NCBI GenBank assembly: GCA_018667335.1
Contig: JABIVD010000060.1
Span: 62,001 to 126,000, forward strand
Direction: 5' to 3'
DNA from: Rhodospirillaceae bacterium
GTDB taxonomy: Bacteria; Pseudomonadota; Alphaproteobacteria; UBA6615
Length of the DNA stretch: 64,000 nt
Position 1 is the first letter of the stretch; every line of letters begins with the position of its first letter. Of this stretch, positions 16,551 through 24,719 are shown one piece after another. The notes below the pieces were generated by a model that ran no database searches, was not told the DNA's origin, and saw only the letters and a program-made list of their open reading frames with translations. The translations under genes and the position numbers were made by a program.

Positions 16551-17359
16551 AAGTGTCGATCGTCACCCTGTCGTTCAATCAGGCGGAATTCCTGGAACGC
16601 GCCATCCAGTCGGTCCTCGAGCAGGATTACGACGACATCGAGTATATCGTCGTCGACCCGGGCTCGACCGACGGTAGCCGCGATATCATCGAAAAGTACC
16701 GTGACGGGATCGCCACGGTTCTCGATCAGCCCGACAAGGGACCGCCCGATGGTCTGAACAACGGTTTTGCCGCCGCGACGGGCGACATCTATTGCTACAT
16801 GAATGCGGATGATGCCTTTCTGCCCGGCGCCATCAAGGAGGCCGTGGCCGCATTCGAGCGTCACCGGGACGCTGATATCGTCGTCGGCCATGGATTCATC
16901 GTTGATAAGGCCGGTGATGTGATCCGGCGGTTCCGCTCGGCACCCTTCACGCCGTGGCGGTTCGCCCATGGGGCCGCCGTCGTCATGCAGCAATCGACCT
17001 TTTTTCGCGCGGCGGCCTACAAGGCGACGAACGCGTTCAATATCGACAACCGCACCAGCTGGGATGCGGAGCTGCTGCTGGATATGGGGCTGGCAGGCGC
17101 GCGGGTGAAAATCGTCGACCGCAACTGGTCCCTGTTCACAATCCACGAGGATTCGATCTCGGGCAGCCAGCGCATGGCCGATGAAAGCCTCGTCAACCAT
17201 CGGCGCTACTTCGCGATGGTGATGGGGCGCGAACAGCGGCCCTCGGACAGCTATTGTTTCACCTATGCGCGGGTGCTGCGTTGGCTGATGGACCCGGTCG
17301 GGGTCATCCAGAAGATCACCGACAAATTGTTCGGCGTGCCCAAGCCCAAAACGTTCTAG
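16547..17359 (+). CDS. Glycosyltransferase family 2
   Basis: A 270-residue GT-A enzyme. It shows the nucleotide-binding start VSIVTLSFNQAEFLERAIQS, YIVVDPGSTDGS, and the metal-binding acidic motif YMNADDAF. Residues after that (HGAAVVMQQSTFFRA) match the acceptor loop of small inverting GT2 enzymes. It adds one sugar to a lipid-linked oligosaccharide in the cytoplasm. The start codon overlaps the stop of the polymerase gene. Confidence 0.9.
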   Translation: MKVSIVTLSFNQAEFLERAIQSVLEQDYDDIEYIVVDPGSTDGSRDIIEKYRDGIATVLDQPDKGPPDGLNNGFAAATGDIYCYMNADDAFLPGAIKEAVAAFERHRDADIVVGHGFIVDKAGDVIRRFRSAPFTPWRFAHGAAVVMQQSTFFRAAAYKATNAFNIDNRTSWDAELLLDMGLAGARVKIVDRNWSLFTIHEDSISGSQRMADESLVNHRRYFAMVMGREQRPSDSYCFTYARVLRWLMDPVGVIQKITDKLFGVPKPKTF

Positions 17360-17375
17360 CGTTCATCCGGGCTGT

Positions 17376-18005
17376 TTATGCGGGGCGGCGGGCCTCGACG
17401 CAGACGGCATCCTCAAAACGACCGGCATTCTCGACGGCCTTGAACATCTCATCGTCGCTGTCGTTGAATTGGCCGCGGCGGATATCCGTGAAGCCGTGAT
17501 CGCGAAACGCGCCGGCCAGGCCCGGATAATCCCACATCCAGAAATGCCGGGCGTTGCTCAGCGTCTCATGGATGATGCCTTTGAGGCCCTTGGCCCGGGT
17601 CTCGATCCCCAGATGCGTGCCGCGCATGAAATTGTCGGCGGCGGTGGCATCCTCGGCGCCGGTGGCATCGAGATAGCTGCGCGCCGCAGCCGCGAGATCG
17701 GGGACAACCACACGGGCGATGCCGCCGGGTTTGAGGATCCGGAAGGTTTCCTGCACTGCGGTGTCGAAATCTTTCCGGCTCAGATGCTCCAGCACATGGC
17801 TCGCATACACGCCGTCGCACGACTGATCCGCCACGGGCAGTCCGCGCACGGCGTCACCGACGCGCACGGCTTCCGGGAACCGCTCGTTGTTGCGCGTGTA
17901 CAGCTTTCCGAGCAGCGGGATTCGCTCGAATTTCAGGGTGGGCGAGGTGTCGAAATTTACCCAGCCATCCGGCGCCGACCAGCCGCATCCATATTGAACG
18001 TAAAT
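17376..18005 (-). CDS. Class I SAM-dependent methyltransferase-like protein, apparent ATT start
   Basis: The protein starts YVQYGCGWSAPDGWVNFD, followed by LKFERIPLLGKLYTRN, then GDAVRGLPVADQSCDGVYASHVLEHL and ILKPGGIARVVVPDL. This is the N-terminus and core of methyltransferases common in polysaccharide clusters. In this frame there is no ATG, GTG or TTG between an upstream stop at 18042-18044 and a GTG at 17867, which would delete the conserved N-terminus. An ATT at 18005-18003 lies exactly before YVQYGCG and seven bases after AAGGA, a good ribosome site. I therefore annotate ATT as the start, giving 209 residues; a mutated ATG is the alternative. It is convergent with the preceding glycosyltransferase gene. 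Confidence 0.75.
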   Translation of the reverse strand: MYVQYGCGWSAPDGWVNFDTSPTLKFERIPLLGKLYTRNNERFPEAVRVGDAVRGLPVADQSCDGVYASHVLEHLSRKDFDTAVQETFRILKPGGIARVVVPDLAAAARSYLDATGAEDATAADNFMRGTHLGIETRAKGLKGIIHETLSNARHFWMWDYPGLAGAFRDHGFTDIRRGQFNDSDDEMFKAVENAGRFEDAVCVEARRPA

Positions 18006-18137
18006 TGGGTTATCCTTGATCGTGTCTTGGCGTGTTGCTAGCTAGAGCAGCATAGCCAATCCGGCCTTCGCGCCGCAAACTTGGTGTTTCCCCGAAGGGG
18101 GACATGCCGCACATCCTGGATCCGGGGACTGCCGTTC

Positions 18138-19433
18138 GTGTCGTCACGCATTTCGATCGACTGTCCCGTTATTGCCGAGACGCCGCGCGACCGCGCGCAT
18201 TTCTTCGGTTTCCACGATGTCACACCCTGGAACCCGGCCAACGACATGCTGGCTGTATTGCGTGTCGATCCCGAGATACGCCATCAGCCGAACGGCGAGG
18301 TGGCTGAAATCTGCCTGTGGAAGCCGGGTGTCGGCGTGCCGGAGCCGATCGGCACCACGACCGCATGGAACTTCCAGATGGGCGCGCGCGCGCAGTGGCT
18401 GCCCGATGGGCGGCTGATCTACAACAAGCTGTCAGAGGGTCGGCTCGGTTCCTGCATCTTCAACCCCGAAGACGGCGCGGAGCAGATGATCGGCTATTCG
18501 GTCTGCTCGGTGCATCCGTCCGGCCGGATGGCGATCGCACCCAACTATGGCCGCCTGCGCAAGCATTGGCCCGCTTATGGGTTGCCGTCTGACTTCCCCG
18601 CTTCGATCGACACACCGGCACCCGAAGACGATGGCATCTGGCGGGTCGATCTCGATGCCGGCACCGCCGCGCTCCTGATACCGATCGCCGAGATCGCGAA
18701 CGTGGGGGCGGGAACGCCGGCGGATGTGGCGCAGGTCGTGACCCACACCCAGTTCAATCCGAGCGGGACGCAGTTCGCGTTCATGCACCGCTATTTCCTG
18801 AATGACGGGGCGATCTATTCACGGCTCCTGGTGGCCAATGGCGACGGGTCGAACCTGCGGCTGCTGGCCGAGGAAAAGGTGACCCATTACGACTGGCGCG
18901 ACGACGACACGATCCTCGCCTGGTCGCGGTTCATGTCCAGCGGGCTGGCGGCGGCGCGGCGCAGCGGTTTGCTCGGCTCACCGATCCTGCGTCCGGCGAT
19001 CAACATCGCCCGCAAGCTCCGCCACCGCCTGCCCAGCGGGGTGGGCAGCGTGGGCAACGAGCATTATTTCCTGATCCCGGTCGATGCGCCGACCCAACGC
19101 CAGGTCGTCGGCGCGGACGTCCTGCCGGTCGACGGGCATCCGATGTTTCACGTCGATGATCCGGGCCTGATGGTGACCGACACTTATCCGGACGCCGACG
19201 GCATGCAGAACCTGATGCTGTTCGATCTCGATGGCGATCGGCGGATCGATATGGGGCGCTACCTGTCCGATCTGTCCGTGGGGGACGGCGACATGAAGTG
19301 CGACCTGCATCCCCGCTGGGACCGGACGGGCCGTCAGGTCAGCGTCGATTCCTCGCGCGCGGGCATCCGGCAAAATCTGATTGTCGATGCGGGCCCGGCG
19401 CTCGAAGCCCGCGCAGGCGATCATGTCGGCTGA
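18138..19433 (+). CDS. Beta-propeller-like protein of polysaccharide loci
   Basis: A protein of about 431 residues with no signal peptide. It contains recurring strands with TolB/WD-like turns, for example AQWLPDGRLIYNKL, FNPSGTQFAFMHRYF, VTHYDWRDDDTILAW and LHPRWDRTGRQVSVDSSRAG, consistent with a six- or seven-blade propeller. The opening PRDRAHFFGFHDVTPWNP is distinctive. I do not recognise an enzymatic motif. I placed the start at GTG 18138 (VSSRISIDCPVIAETPRDR), which follows GGGGA; upstream TTG or GTG codons at 18081-18084 are possible. The gene overlaps the next glycosyltransferase by eleven bases. A role in assembling or recognising a glycan is possible but unproved. Confidence 0.6.
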   Translation: MSSRISIDCPVIAETPRDRAHFFGFHDVTPWNPANDMLAVLRVDPEIRHQPNGEVAEICLWKPGVGVPEPIGTTTAWNFQMGARAQWLPDGRLIYNKLSEGRLGSCIFNPEDGAEQMIGYSVCSVHPSGRMAIAPNYGRLRKHWPAYGLPSDFPASIDTPAPEDDGIWRVDLDAGTAALLIPIAEIANVGAGTPADVAQVVTHTQFNPSGTQFAFMHRYFLNDGAIYSRLLVANGDGSNLRLLAEEKVTHYDWRDDDTILAWSRFMSSGLAAARRSGLLGSPILRPAINIARKLRHRLPSGVGSVGNEHYFLIPVDAPTQRQVVGADVLPVDGHPMFHVDDPGLMVTDTYPDADGMQNLMLFDLDGDRRIDMGRYLSDLSVGDGDMKCDLHPRWDRTGRQVSVDSSRAGIRQNLIVDAGPALEARAGDHVG

Positions 19434-20664
19434 CTCTGTGTCTGACACTGTGGCTGACCCTGTGGCTGATGCGGCGGCGGCGGGCAGAACGCCGCTTCGC
19501 CTGGCGGTCGTTGCACAGTTCCCCGTGCATTATCATTTGCCCCTGTACCGGGCGATGGCGGCCGATCCGGACATCGATGTGAATGTTCTGTTCATGCAAC
19601 GGGGCTGGTCGGCGTCGGGCTTTGATCCCGAGGTGGGAACGGTCGTCGAATGGGGGGTCGAGAAATTCACCGGCTATCCGCACCGTATATTCCCGAACAT
19701 CAGCCCCACGCGCAGCGGGTCGGGGTTCTGGAAGTTCATCAACCCGGGGCTGATCTGGCACGTGCTGACAGGGCCCCATGACGCGGTCTACATCCACGGC
19801 CACAATCACTTCAGCCATGTCGCCTGCGCCATCGCGGCGAAGCTCGGCGGCAAGCGGCTGATCATCCGGACCATCTCGAACAATCTGGGCGCGCGGCCGC
19901 GCTGGGTCCGGGCCTTGCGGCAGATGCTGTATCGGCCGCTCTACATGCTGGCAAATGTGCTGCTGTATATCGGCCAGGACAATCGCGACTATTTCCGGAA
20001 CTTCGGCGTGCCCGACCGAAAACTCGTGCATGCGCCACATGTCGTCGACGACGCCTTTTTTGCCGCCGAGGCCGCGCGGATGGCCGGGCGCGAGGCGGAA
20101 TTGAAGGCCGCGTTCGGAATCGCCGGCGACCAGAAGATCGTCCTCTACAGCGCCAAGTTCATGCCCAAGAAGCAGCCGTTGATGCTGGTCGCGGCGTTCG
20201 CGGAGGCGGGGCTGGGAGATGACTGGACTCTGCTGATGGTGGGCGAGGGTGAACAGCGCGCCGCCGCCGAAGTTCTGGCCGGCAGACATCCCGATGCGCA
20301 GATCATTTTCGCGGGCTGGCTTGATCAGTCGCGTATCGCCGAGGGCTATGCCATCGCCGATATGCTGGTGTTGCCGTCCGCGTACCAGGAGACCTGGGGG
20401 CTCATCATCAACGAGGCGATGAACTTCGGCTGTCCGGTGATCGTCAGTGACCGGGTGTCGTGCGGGTGCGACCTGGTGGCCGACACCTGCGGTCTGATCT
20501 TCCCCTACGACGATCGCCCGGCGTTGGTCGCGGCCCTGCGGAAACTCGCCGGCGACGACGCCATGCGCGCGGGATTCCGTGCGGGTGCGAAGGCGCGCAT
20601 CGCGGGCTGGAACGTGTCGGGCTATATCGCGGGGCTGCGGCGCGCGTTGCGGCTAAGCGACTAG
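19423..20664 (+). CDS. Glycosyltransferase family 4
   Basis: A 413-residue GT-B enzyme starting at ATG 19423 inside the end of the previous gene. The N-terminal domain holds VVAQFPVHYHLPLYRAM and YIHGHNHFSHVACAIA. The donor domain has VLYSAKFMPKKQPLMLV, LLMVGEGEQR and the EX7E-like block LPSAYQETWGLIINEAMNFG. The first 20 residues are low complexity, encoded by three 12-base repeats. It transfers a sugar from a nucleotide donor to the growing lipid-linked unit. Confidence 0.85.
   Translation: MSADSVSDTVADPVADAAAAGRTPLRLAVVAQFPVHYHLPLYRAMAADPDIDVNVLFMQRGWSASGFDPEVGTVVEWGVEKFTGYPHRIFPNISPTRSGSGFWKFINPGLIWHVLTGPHDAVYIHGHNHFSHVACAIAAKLGGKRLIIRTISNNLGARPRWVRALRQMLYRPLYMLANVLLYIGQDNRDYFRNFGVPDRKLVHAPHVVDDAFFAAEAARMAGREAELKAAFGIAGDQKIVLYSAKFMPKKQPLMLVAAFAEAGLGDDWTLLMVGEGEQRAAAEVLAGRHPDAQIIFAGWLDQSRIAEGYAIADMLVLPSAYQETWGLIINEAMNFGCPVIVSDRVSCGCDLVADTCGLIFPYDDRPALVAALRKLAGDDAMRAGFRAGAKARIAGWNVSGYIAGLRRALRLSD
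19430..19465 (+). repeat. Three 12-bp tandem repeats in a glycosyltransferase N-terminus
   Basis: Units ctgactctgtgt, ctgacactgtgg and ctgaccctgtgg follow one another, encoding the low-complexity start SDSVSDTVADPVAD. The unit is a multiple of three, so copy-number change would keep the frame. Confidence 0.8.
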
Positions 20665-22511
20665 TCAGACAATTCCCGGTGGGCGATCCGGGCCCAGCCG
20701 CGCAGGCCGCGCTCCGGCGCATTCGAGATCCGGCCCTTGTCCTGCACCCATTCACGCACGGGAATGGCGAAGCCCGTCTTGGGGCGCACGCGGACGTCGC
20801 GTGGCAGGCGGGTGCGCGGCGTGTTGACCAGATCTGACTTGGTCGGCGGATGGTCCCCGGCGATCAGCGGCGCGAGTGCGCCGAACAGCTCGACATCGAC
20901 GAGTGGCGTTCGGATTTCCAGCGAATGGGCCATGCCCGCCCAGTCCGCGTCGCGCAGCAATTGCCCGCGCATATACCAGGACAGCTCCAGCGCCGAGATC
21001 GCGGCCCGGTCCTTCTTATGACCGTCGGCCGTGTTGGCAAGATTGATCCGCGGTGCCAGTTCCGCCCAGCCGGCCGCGGCCATGTCCGGGTCCATCACGG
21101 TGGGCAGTTCCCAGGGCGCGAACAACGCCCGGCGCAGGAGATAGGCGTCGGCGAGGCTGGTCCCGTATTCGAGCAGCCCGGCATATTTGGGCGAGGTCAT
21201 GCGCCGGGCGAGCGGGCCCGAGACCATGCGGAAACCCTTGCCGAGCCCGGGAATGCGCCGCGACCAGCGTGCGCGCCGCACCAGAGATGGCGCCCCCGTA
21301 AAACTTGGGTAACCGCCGAACAGCTCGTCCCCGCCGACCCCCGACAGGGCCACCTTGAGTCCGGCTGCGGCCGCGGCCTTGGCGACGAAATACGTGTTCA
21401 CCCCGTCGATCGTGGGCTGGTCCATGGCCGCGAACAGCTTGGTCCGGTCGGCGGCGAATTCCTCGCGTGCCACCCAGCTTGTCTCGTGGGTGGTTCCCAG
21501 CTCGCGGGCCACGGTTTCAGCGAGGATCGTCTCGTCTTCTTCGCGTCCCCGGAACTCCGAAAAGCCGAGCGTAATCGTGCGCAGGTCATCGCCGCCGACC
21601 TCGCGGGCCAGTGCGGCCAGGGTGGTGCTGTCGCGCCCGGCCGACAGAAACACCCCGACGGGCACATCGGCGATCAGATGGGCACGCACGCTGTCGGCCA
21701 GCACATCGTGGAGATATTCGCGCCGTTCGGCCCGGTCCGCGATCGTCTGGGTCGGCGCATTGCGAAACGCGTCACCCACGTCGAAATAGTTGCGCGGGGC
21801 GGCGCAGCCGTTGCCGTCGCACCACAGGGTCGTGCCGGCGGGCAGCGCGCGGATGCCGCGATAAAGCGTGTGCGGGTCGGGCACATAGCCGAGCAGGAAG
21901 AACCCGGCATGCCCGGCAGGGTCGGGTGTGCGGTCCACATTGCCGCCCGCGCACAGGGCGCGCACCTGGCTCGCGGCACGCAGGCTTTGCCCATCGTCGG
22001 CGTAGTAGAGCGGCTTGATGCCCATCGGGTCGCGGGCCAGCAGCATGCCCCGCTTGACCGGGTCCCAGATGGCAAACGCGAACATGCCGCGCAGCCGCTC
22101 GACCATGGCCGGGCCGTCGCGCATGTACAGGTGCAACAGGATTTCCGTGTCGGAGTTTGAAAACAGGGTGGTGCCGGCCTGCTCAAGCTCCGTGCGCAGC
22201 TCGCGGTAATTGTAGATCTCGCCGTTGAAGACGACGACGGGCGCGTCGGGTCGGGCGGGTCGGTCGGGTCCACCGGGCCTTTCGGGGGCGCCGTGTCCCC
22301 CCGGCAACGTCATCGGCTGATGTCCGGTCGGCGACAGGTCGATGATCGAAAGCCGGCGATGGCCCAGCCCGACCTTGCCGTCGGGCCCACGCCAGATACC
22401 CGCCTCGTCGGGGCCACGGGGGATCATCGCCTCGCGGACCGTATAGAGCTCGGTCTCGTCGATCGGTGGCGCATTGGCGCCGTATCCGAAAATGAGGTTG
22501 ATCCCGCACAT
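20661..22511 (-). CDS. asnB: Asparagine synthase (glutamine-hydrolysing) family protein
   Basis: A 616-residue AsnB-type amidotransferase. The start MCGINLIFGYG places the nucleophile Cys at position 2 after Met removal, so I chose ATG 22511 over the longer open frame. The glutaminase domain shows RGPDEAG, GHRRLSIIDLSPTGHQPM and VVFNGEIYNYRELR. The synthetase domain has the PP-loop SAGRDSTTLAALA where the family usually has SGGxDS, then SGVGGDELFGGYPSF. In polysaccharide clusters such enzymes often amidate uronic acid or amino-acid groups rather than make free asparagine. The gene runs opposite to its neighbours and ends four bases inside the end of the plus-strand glycosyltransferase gene. 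The SAGRDS variant suggests checking activity. Confidence 0.88.
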   Translation of the reverse strand: MCGINLIFGYGANAPPIDETELYTVREAMIPRGPDEAGIWRGPDGKVGLGHRRLSIIDLSPTGHQPMTLPGGHGAPERPGGPDRPARPDAPVVVFNGEIYNYRELRTELEQAGTTLFSNSDTEILLHLYMRDGPAMVERLRGMFAFAIWDPVKRGMLLARDPMGIKPLYYADDGQSLRAASQVRALCAGGNVDRTPDPAGHAGFFLLGYVPDPHTLYRGIRALPAGTTLWCDGNGCAAPRNYFDVGDAFRNAPTQTIADRAERREYLHDVLADSVRAHLIADVPVGVFLSAGRDSTTLAALAREVGGDDLRTITLGFSEFRGREEDETILAETVARELGTTHETSWVAREEFAADRTKLFAAMDQPTIDGVNTYFVAKAAAAAGLKVALSGVGGDELFGGYPSFTGAPSLVRRARWSRRIPGLGKGFRMVSGPLARRMTSPKYAGLLEYGTSLADAYLLRRALFAPWELPTVMDPDMAAAGWAELAPRINLANTADGHKKDRAAISALELSWYMRGQLLRDADWAGMAHSLEIRTPLVDVELFGALAPLIAGDHPPTKSDLVNTPRTRLPRDVRVRPKTGFAIPVREWVQDKGRISNAPERGLRGWARIAHRELSD

Positions 22512-22595
22512 GCTGTGCCCCGGTATGCGCTGACGCGATGCGTGTCGCGCGCGACCACCTCGTGGCCGCGCCGACACGCTGGTTTACGACGGCGC

Positions 22596-22628
22596 TCGAC
22601 CTTGATGCAACGCGGACGCGTCTTTAAA
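22596..22628 (+). promoter_or_regulatory. Copy 1 of a 33-bp promoter-like element
   Basis: This stretch is 30/33 identical to 23500-23532. It starts tcgacCTTGAT, followed by gcaacgcgg and ends in TTTAAA. CTTGAT and TTTAAA are 16 bases apart, like a sigma-70-type -35 and -10. It ends 48 bases before the deacetylase ATG. The near-perfect duplication ahead of two separate genes suggests a shared promoter or operator. Confidence 0.6.
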
Positions 22629-22676
22629 CATGCATGCAGTTGCACCGTGAACTGATCACCCGAGGAACGGGCAGAG

Positions 22677-23465
22677 ATGCGCATTATCCTTGCGGCTGAC
22701 GATTTCGGCCTTTCCGAACATACCGTCGAGCGGACAATCGCGTGTTTTGACGCCGGCGCGCTGACCAGTGCGTCGATCATGGCGAACGTGCCGGCGACCG
22801 AAATGGCGACCACCTGGGCGGCGGCCCATCGCGAGCACAGCTTCGGCGTGCATCTGTGTTTCTCGACCGATGATGTCGAGCGCCCGGTCCTGCCGGCGGG
22901 CGAGATTCCCGACCTGGTGGACGACGAGGGGCGGTTCCTCGAATCCAACACGATGCGCAAACGTGGCCTCCTCAACCGGCTGCCGGTGGACCAGATTGCC
23001 CGCGAAATGGAGGCCCAGATCGCCCGGGTGCGCGATCTGGGTGTCGATCTCTGTTACGTTGATTCCCACGGTCATCTGCACAAATTCGCGCCGTTTCGCC
23101 GGGCCCTGGCACAGGTGCTGCCGCGCTTCGGCATCCGCTGTGTGCGCACGGCGCAGAATGTCTATCTGCGCAAACCGCGCAAGAGCCCGACCTACTGGCT
23201 CGGCCGCGGCTGGGCCCGCACGATCGCCCGCCGGTTCATCACGACCGAGCATTTCTACATGCCGGCGTCGGCGGGCGATGTGGACTGGGCAGAGCCCGCG
23301 CTGGCGCTGTTGTGCGGCCTCGACGGCGTGGCCGAGGTGGGGGTTCACCCGGGCCTCGATATCGCCTGGCGGGTGAATGACGACCGTGGGGCGTTCGCGT
23401 TTGCCGATGCCGCGCGCGCGGCCGGGGTCGACTTGATCGGATGGCGCGATCTGGCGGCGGGTTAG
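22677..23465 (+). CDS. ChbG/HpnK (YdjC) family carbohydrate deacetylase
   Basis: A 262-residue member of the YdjC/ChbG fold, a metal-dependent TIM-barrel deacetylase. The metal-binding residues appear as AADDFGLS (Asp pair near residues 8-9) and SHGHLHKFAPF (His pair), with EVGVHPGLD near the end. Family members remove acetyl groups from N-acetylated sugars in chitobiose, hopanoid or polysaccharide pathways. Here the context implies removal of an acetyl group from an aminosugar of the exported glycan. The upstream 33-bp element probably contains its promoter. Confidence 0.85.
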   Translation: MRIILAADDFGLSEHTVERTIACFDAGALTSASIMANVPATEMATTWAAAHREHSFGVHLCFSTDDVERPVLPAGEIPDLVDDEGRFLESNTMRKRGLLNRLPVDQIAREMEAQIARVRDLGVDLCYVDSHGHLHKFAPFRRALAQVLPRFGIRCVRTAQNVYLRKPRKSPTYWLGRGWARTIARRFITTEHFYMPASAGDVDWAEPALALLCGLDGVAEVGVHPGLDIAWRVNDDRGAFAFADAARAAGVDLIGWRDLAAG

Positions 23466-23499
23466 CATGCGCGTGCGTGTTGTCTTGCAGGCGGAGGGG

Positions 23500-23532
23500 T
23501 CGACCTTGATGCAACGCGGTCGCATCTATAAA
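23500..23532 (+). promoter_or_regulatory. Copy 2 of the 33-bp promoter-like element
   Basis: Same element as at 22596-22628, with three mismatches. It reads tcgacCTTGAT, gcaacgcgg and ends in TATAAA, a good -10 hexamer 16 bases after CTTGAT. It ends 26 bases before the glycosyltransferase ATG at 23559. Sequence outside the 33 bases is not conserved between the two copies, which fits a functional unit rather than a recent large duplication. Confidence 0.62.
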
Positions 23533-23558
23533 GCGGACCCCTATACAGCGGATTCCGC

Positions 23559-24719
23559 ATGAAGATTTTACATGTAATAGCGACATTGGCGCCGCGCGAT
23601 GGCGGGCCGTCCAAGGCGTGTTTCGAGATGGCGCGCGCCGTGGCACGGCGCGGCCATGAGGTGACGATCTTCGCCACCAACATGAACGGCCTCGACGATG
23701 TGCTGGACGTGCCGGTCGATCGCCCGGTCGAACGCGACGGCGTGACCATTCGGTATTTCCCGATCGAGTTTCCCAGATTTCTGGGAAATTCGCGGCCCAT
23801 GGCGCGGGCTCTCGAAGGGACAGTTCCGCAGATGGACGCGGTGCACCTCCACTCGCTCTACATGCTGCATTGCAAGTTCACCGAGCGGGCCTGCCGACGT
23901 TCGGGGGTGCCCTATCTCATGCGGCCCCACGGGACGCTCGACCCGTTCCTGTATCGCCGCCACCGGTATCGCAAGCTGGCGCTGGAGACCTGGTTCCAGA
24001 ACCGGGTGACCCGGGGTGCCGCCAAGATGCACTTCACGACGGAAGAAGAGGGCATTCTCGCCGCGCCCTATGTGTTTGGTGTTCCCGGGGTCGTGGTGCC
24101 CCACGGCCTCGACACGGACGAGTATGACAATCTGCCGGCGCGCGGCCGGTTCCGCGCCCGCCATCCCGAGATCGGCGACCGGCCCATCGTGCTGTTCTTC
24201 GGCCGGCTCAACTTCAAGAAGGGCCTCGATGTCCTGACCCGGGCGTTTGCCGACGTGTTGCGCGCCGTGCCCGACGCCCATCTGGTGATCGCCGGCCCGG
24301 ACCGGGGCATGCAGGAAAAGACGCAAGGCTGGATCGATGAATTCGGCTTTACCGACCGCGCCACCTTCACCGGCATGGTCACCGGCGACGACAAGCTGGA
24401 GGTGCTCGCAGATTCAGACCTGTTCGTCCTGCCGTCCTACAGCGAGAATTTCGGCATTGCCGTGGTTGAGGCGATGGCCTGCGGCCTGCCCGTCGCGATC
24501 TCCGACAAGGTCAATCTCTGGCACGAGGTGGCGAATGCCGATGCGGGCTGGGTGACCCCGGCCGAGGCCGGGCCCTTCGCCGATGCGGTCATCGCTGCAC
24601 TCAGCGACGTCGACGGCGCGCGGGCCAAGGGTGCGCGGGGCCGCGCGCTGGTCGGCGAACGCTTCCAATGGCCACAGATCGGCCACGCTCTGGAGGACGC
24701 CTATGCCTCCATCGTCTGA
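23559..24719 (+). CDS. Glycosyltransferase family 4
   Basis: A 386-residue GT-B enzyme. The N-terminus (MKILHVIATLAPRDGGPSK) has the Gly-rich acceptor-domain loop. The donor domain shows VVPHGLDTDEYDN, VLFFGRLNFKKGLDVL, VIAGPDRG and the EX7E block LPSYSENFGIAVVEAMACG. It fits retaining GT4 mannosyl- or glucosyl-type transferases. It is the first gene of a tightly packed run of four genes up to 27717 and lies 26 bases after copy 2 of the promoter element. Confidence 0.9.
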   Translation: MKILHVIATLAPRDGGPSKACFEMARAVARRGHEVTIFATNMNGLDDVLDVPVDRPVERDGVTIRYFPIEFPRFLGNSRPMARALEGTVPQMDAVHLHSLYMLHCKFTERACRRSGVPYLMRPHGTLDPFLYRRHRYRKLALETWFQNRVTRGAAKMHFTTEEEGILAAPYVFGVPGVVVPHGLDTDEYDNLPARGRFRARHPEIGDRPIVLFFGRLNFKKGLDVLTRAFADVLRAVPDAHLVIAGPDRGMQEKTQGWIDEFGFTDRATFTGMVTGDDKLEVLADSDLFVLPSYSENFGIAVVEAMACGLPVAISDKVNLWHEVANADAGWVTPAEAGPFADAVIAALSDVDGARAKGARGRALVGERFQWPQIGHALEDAYASIV

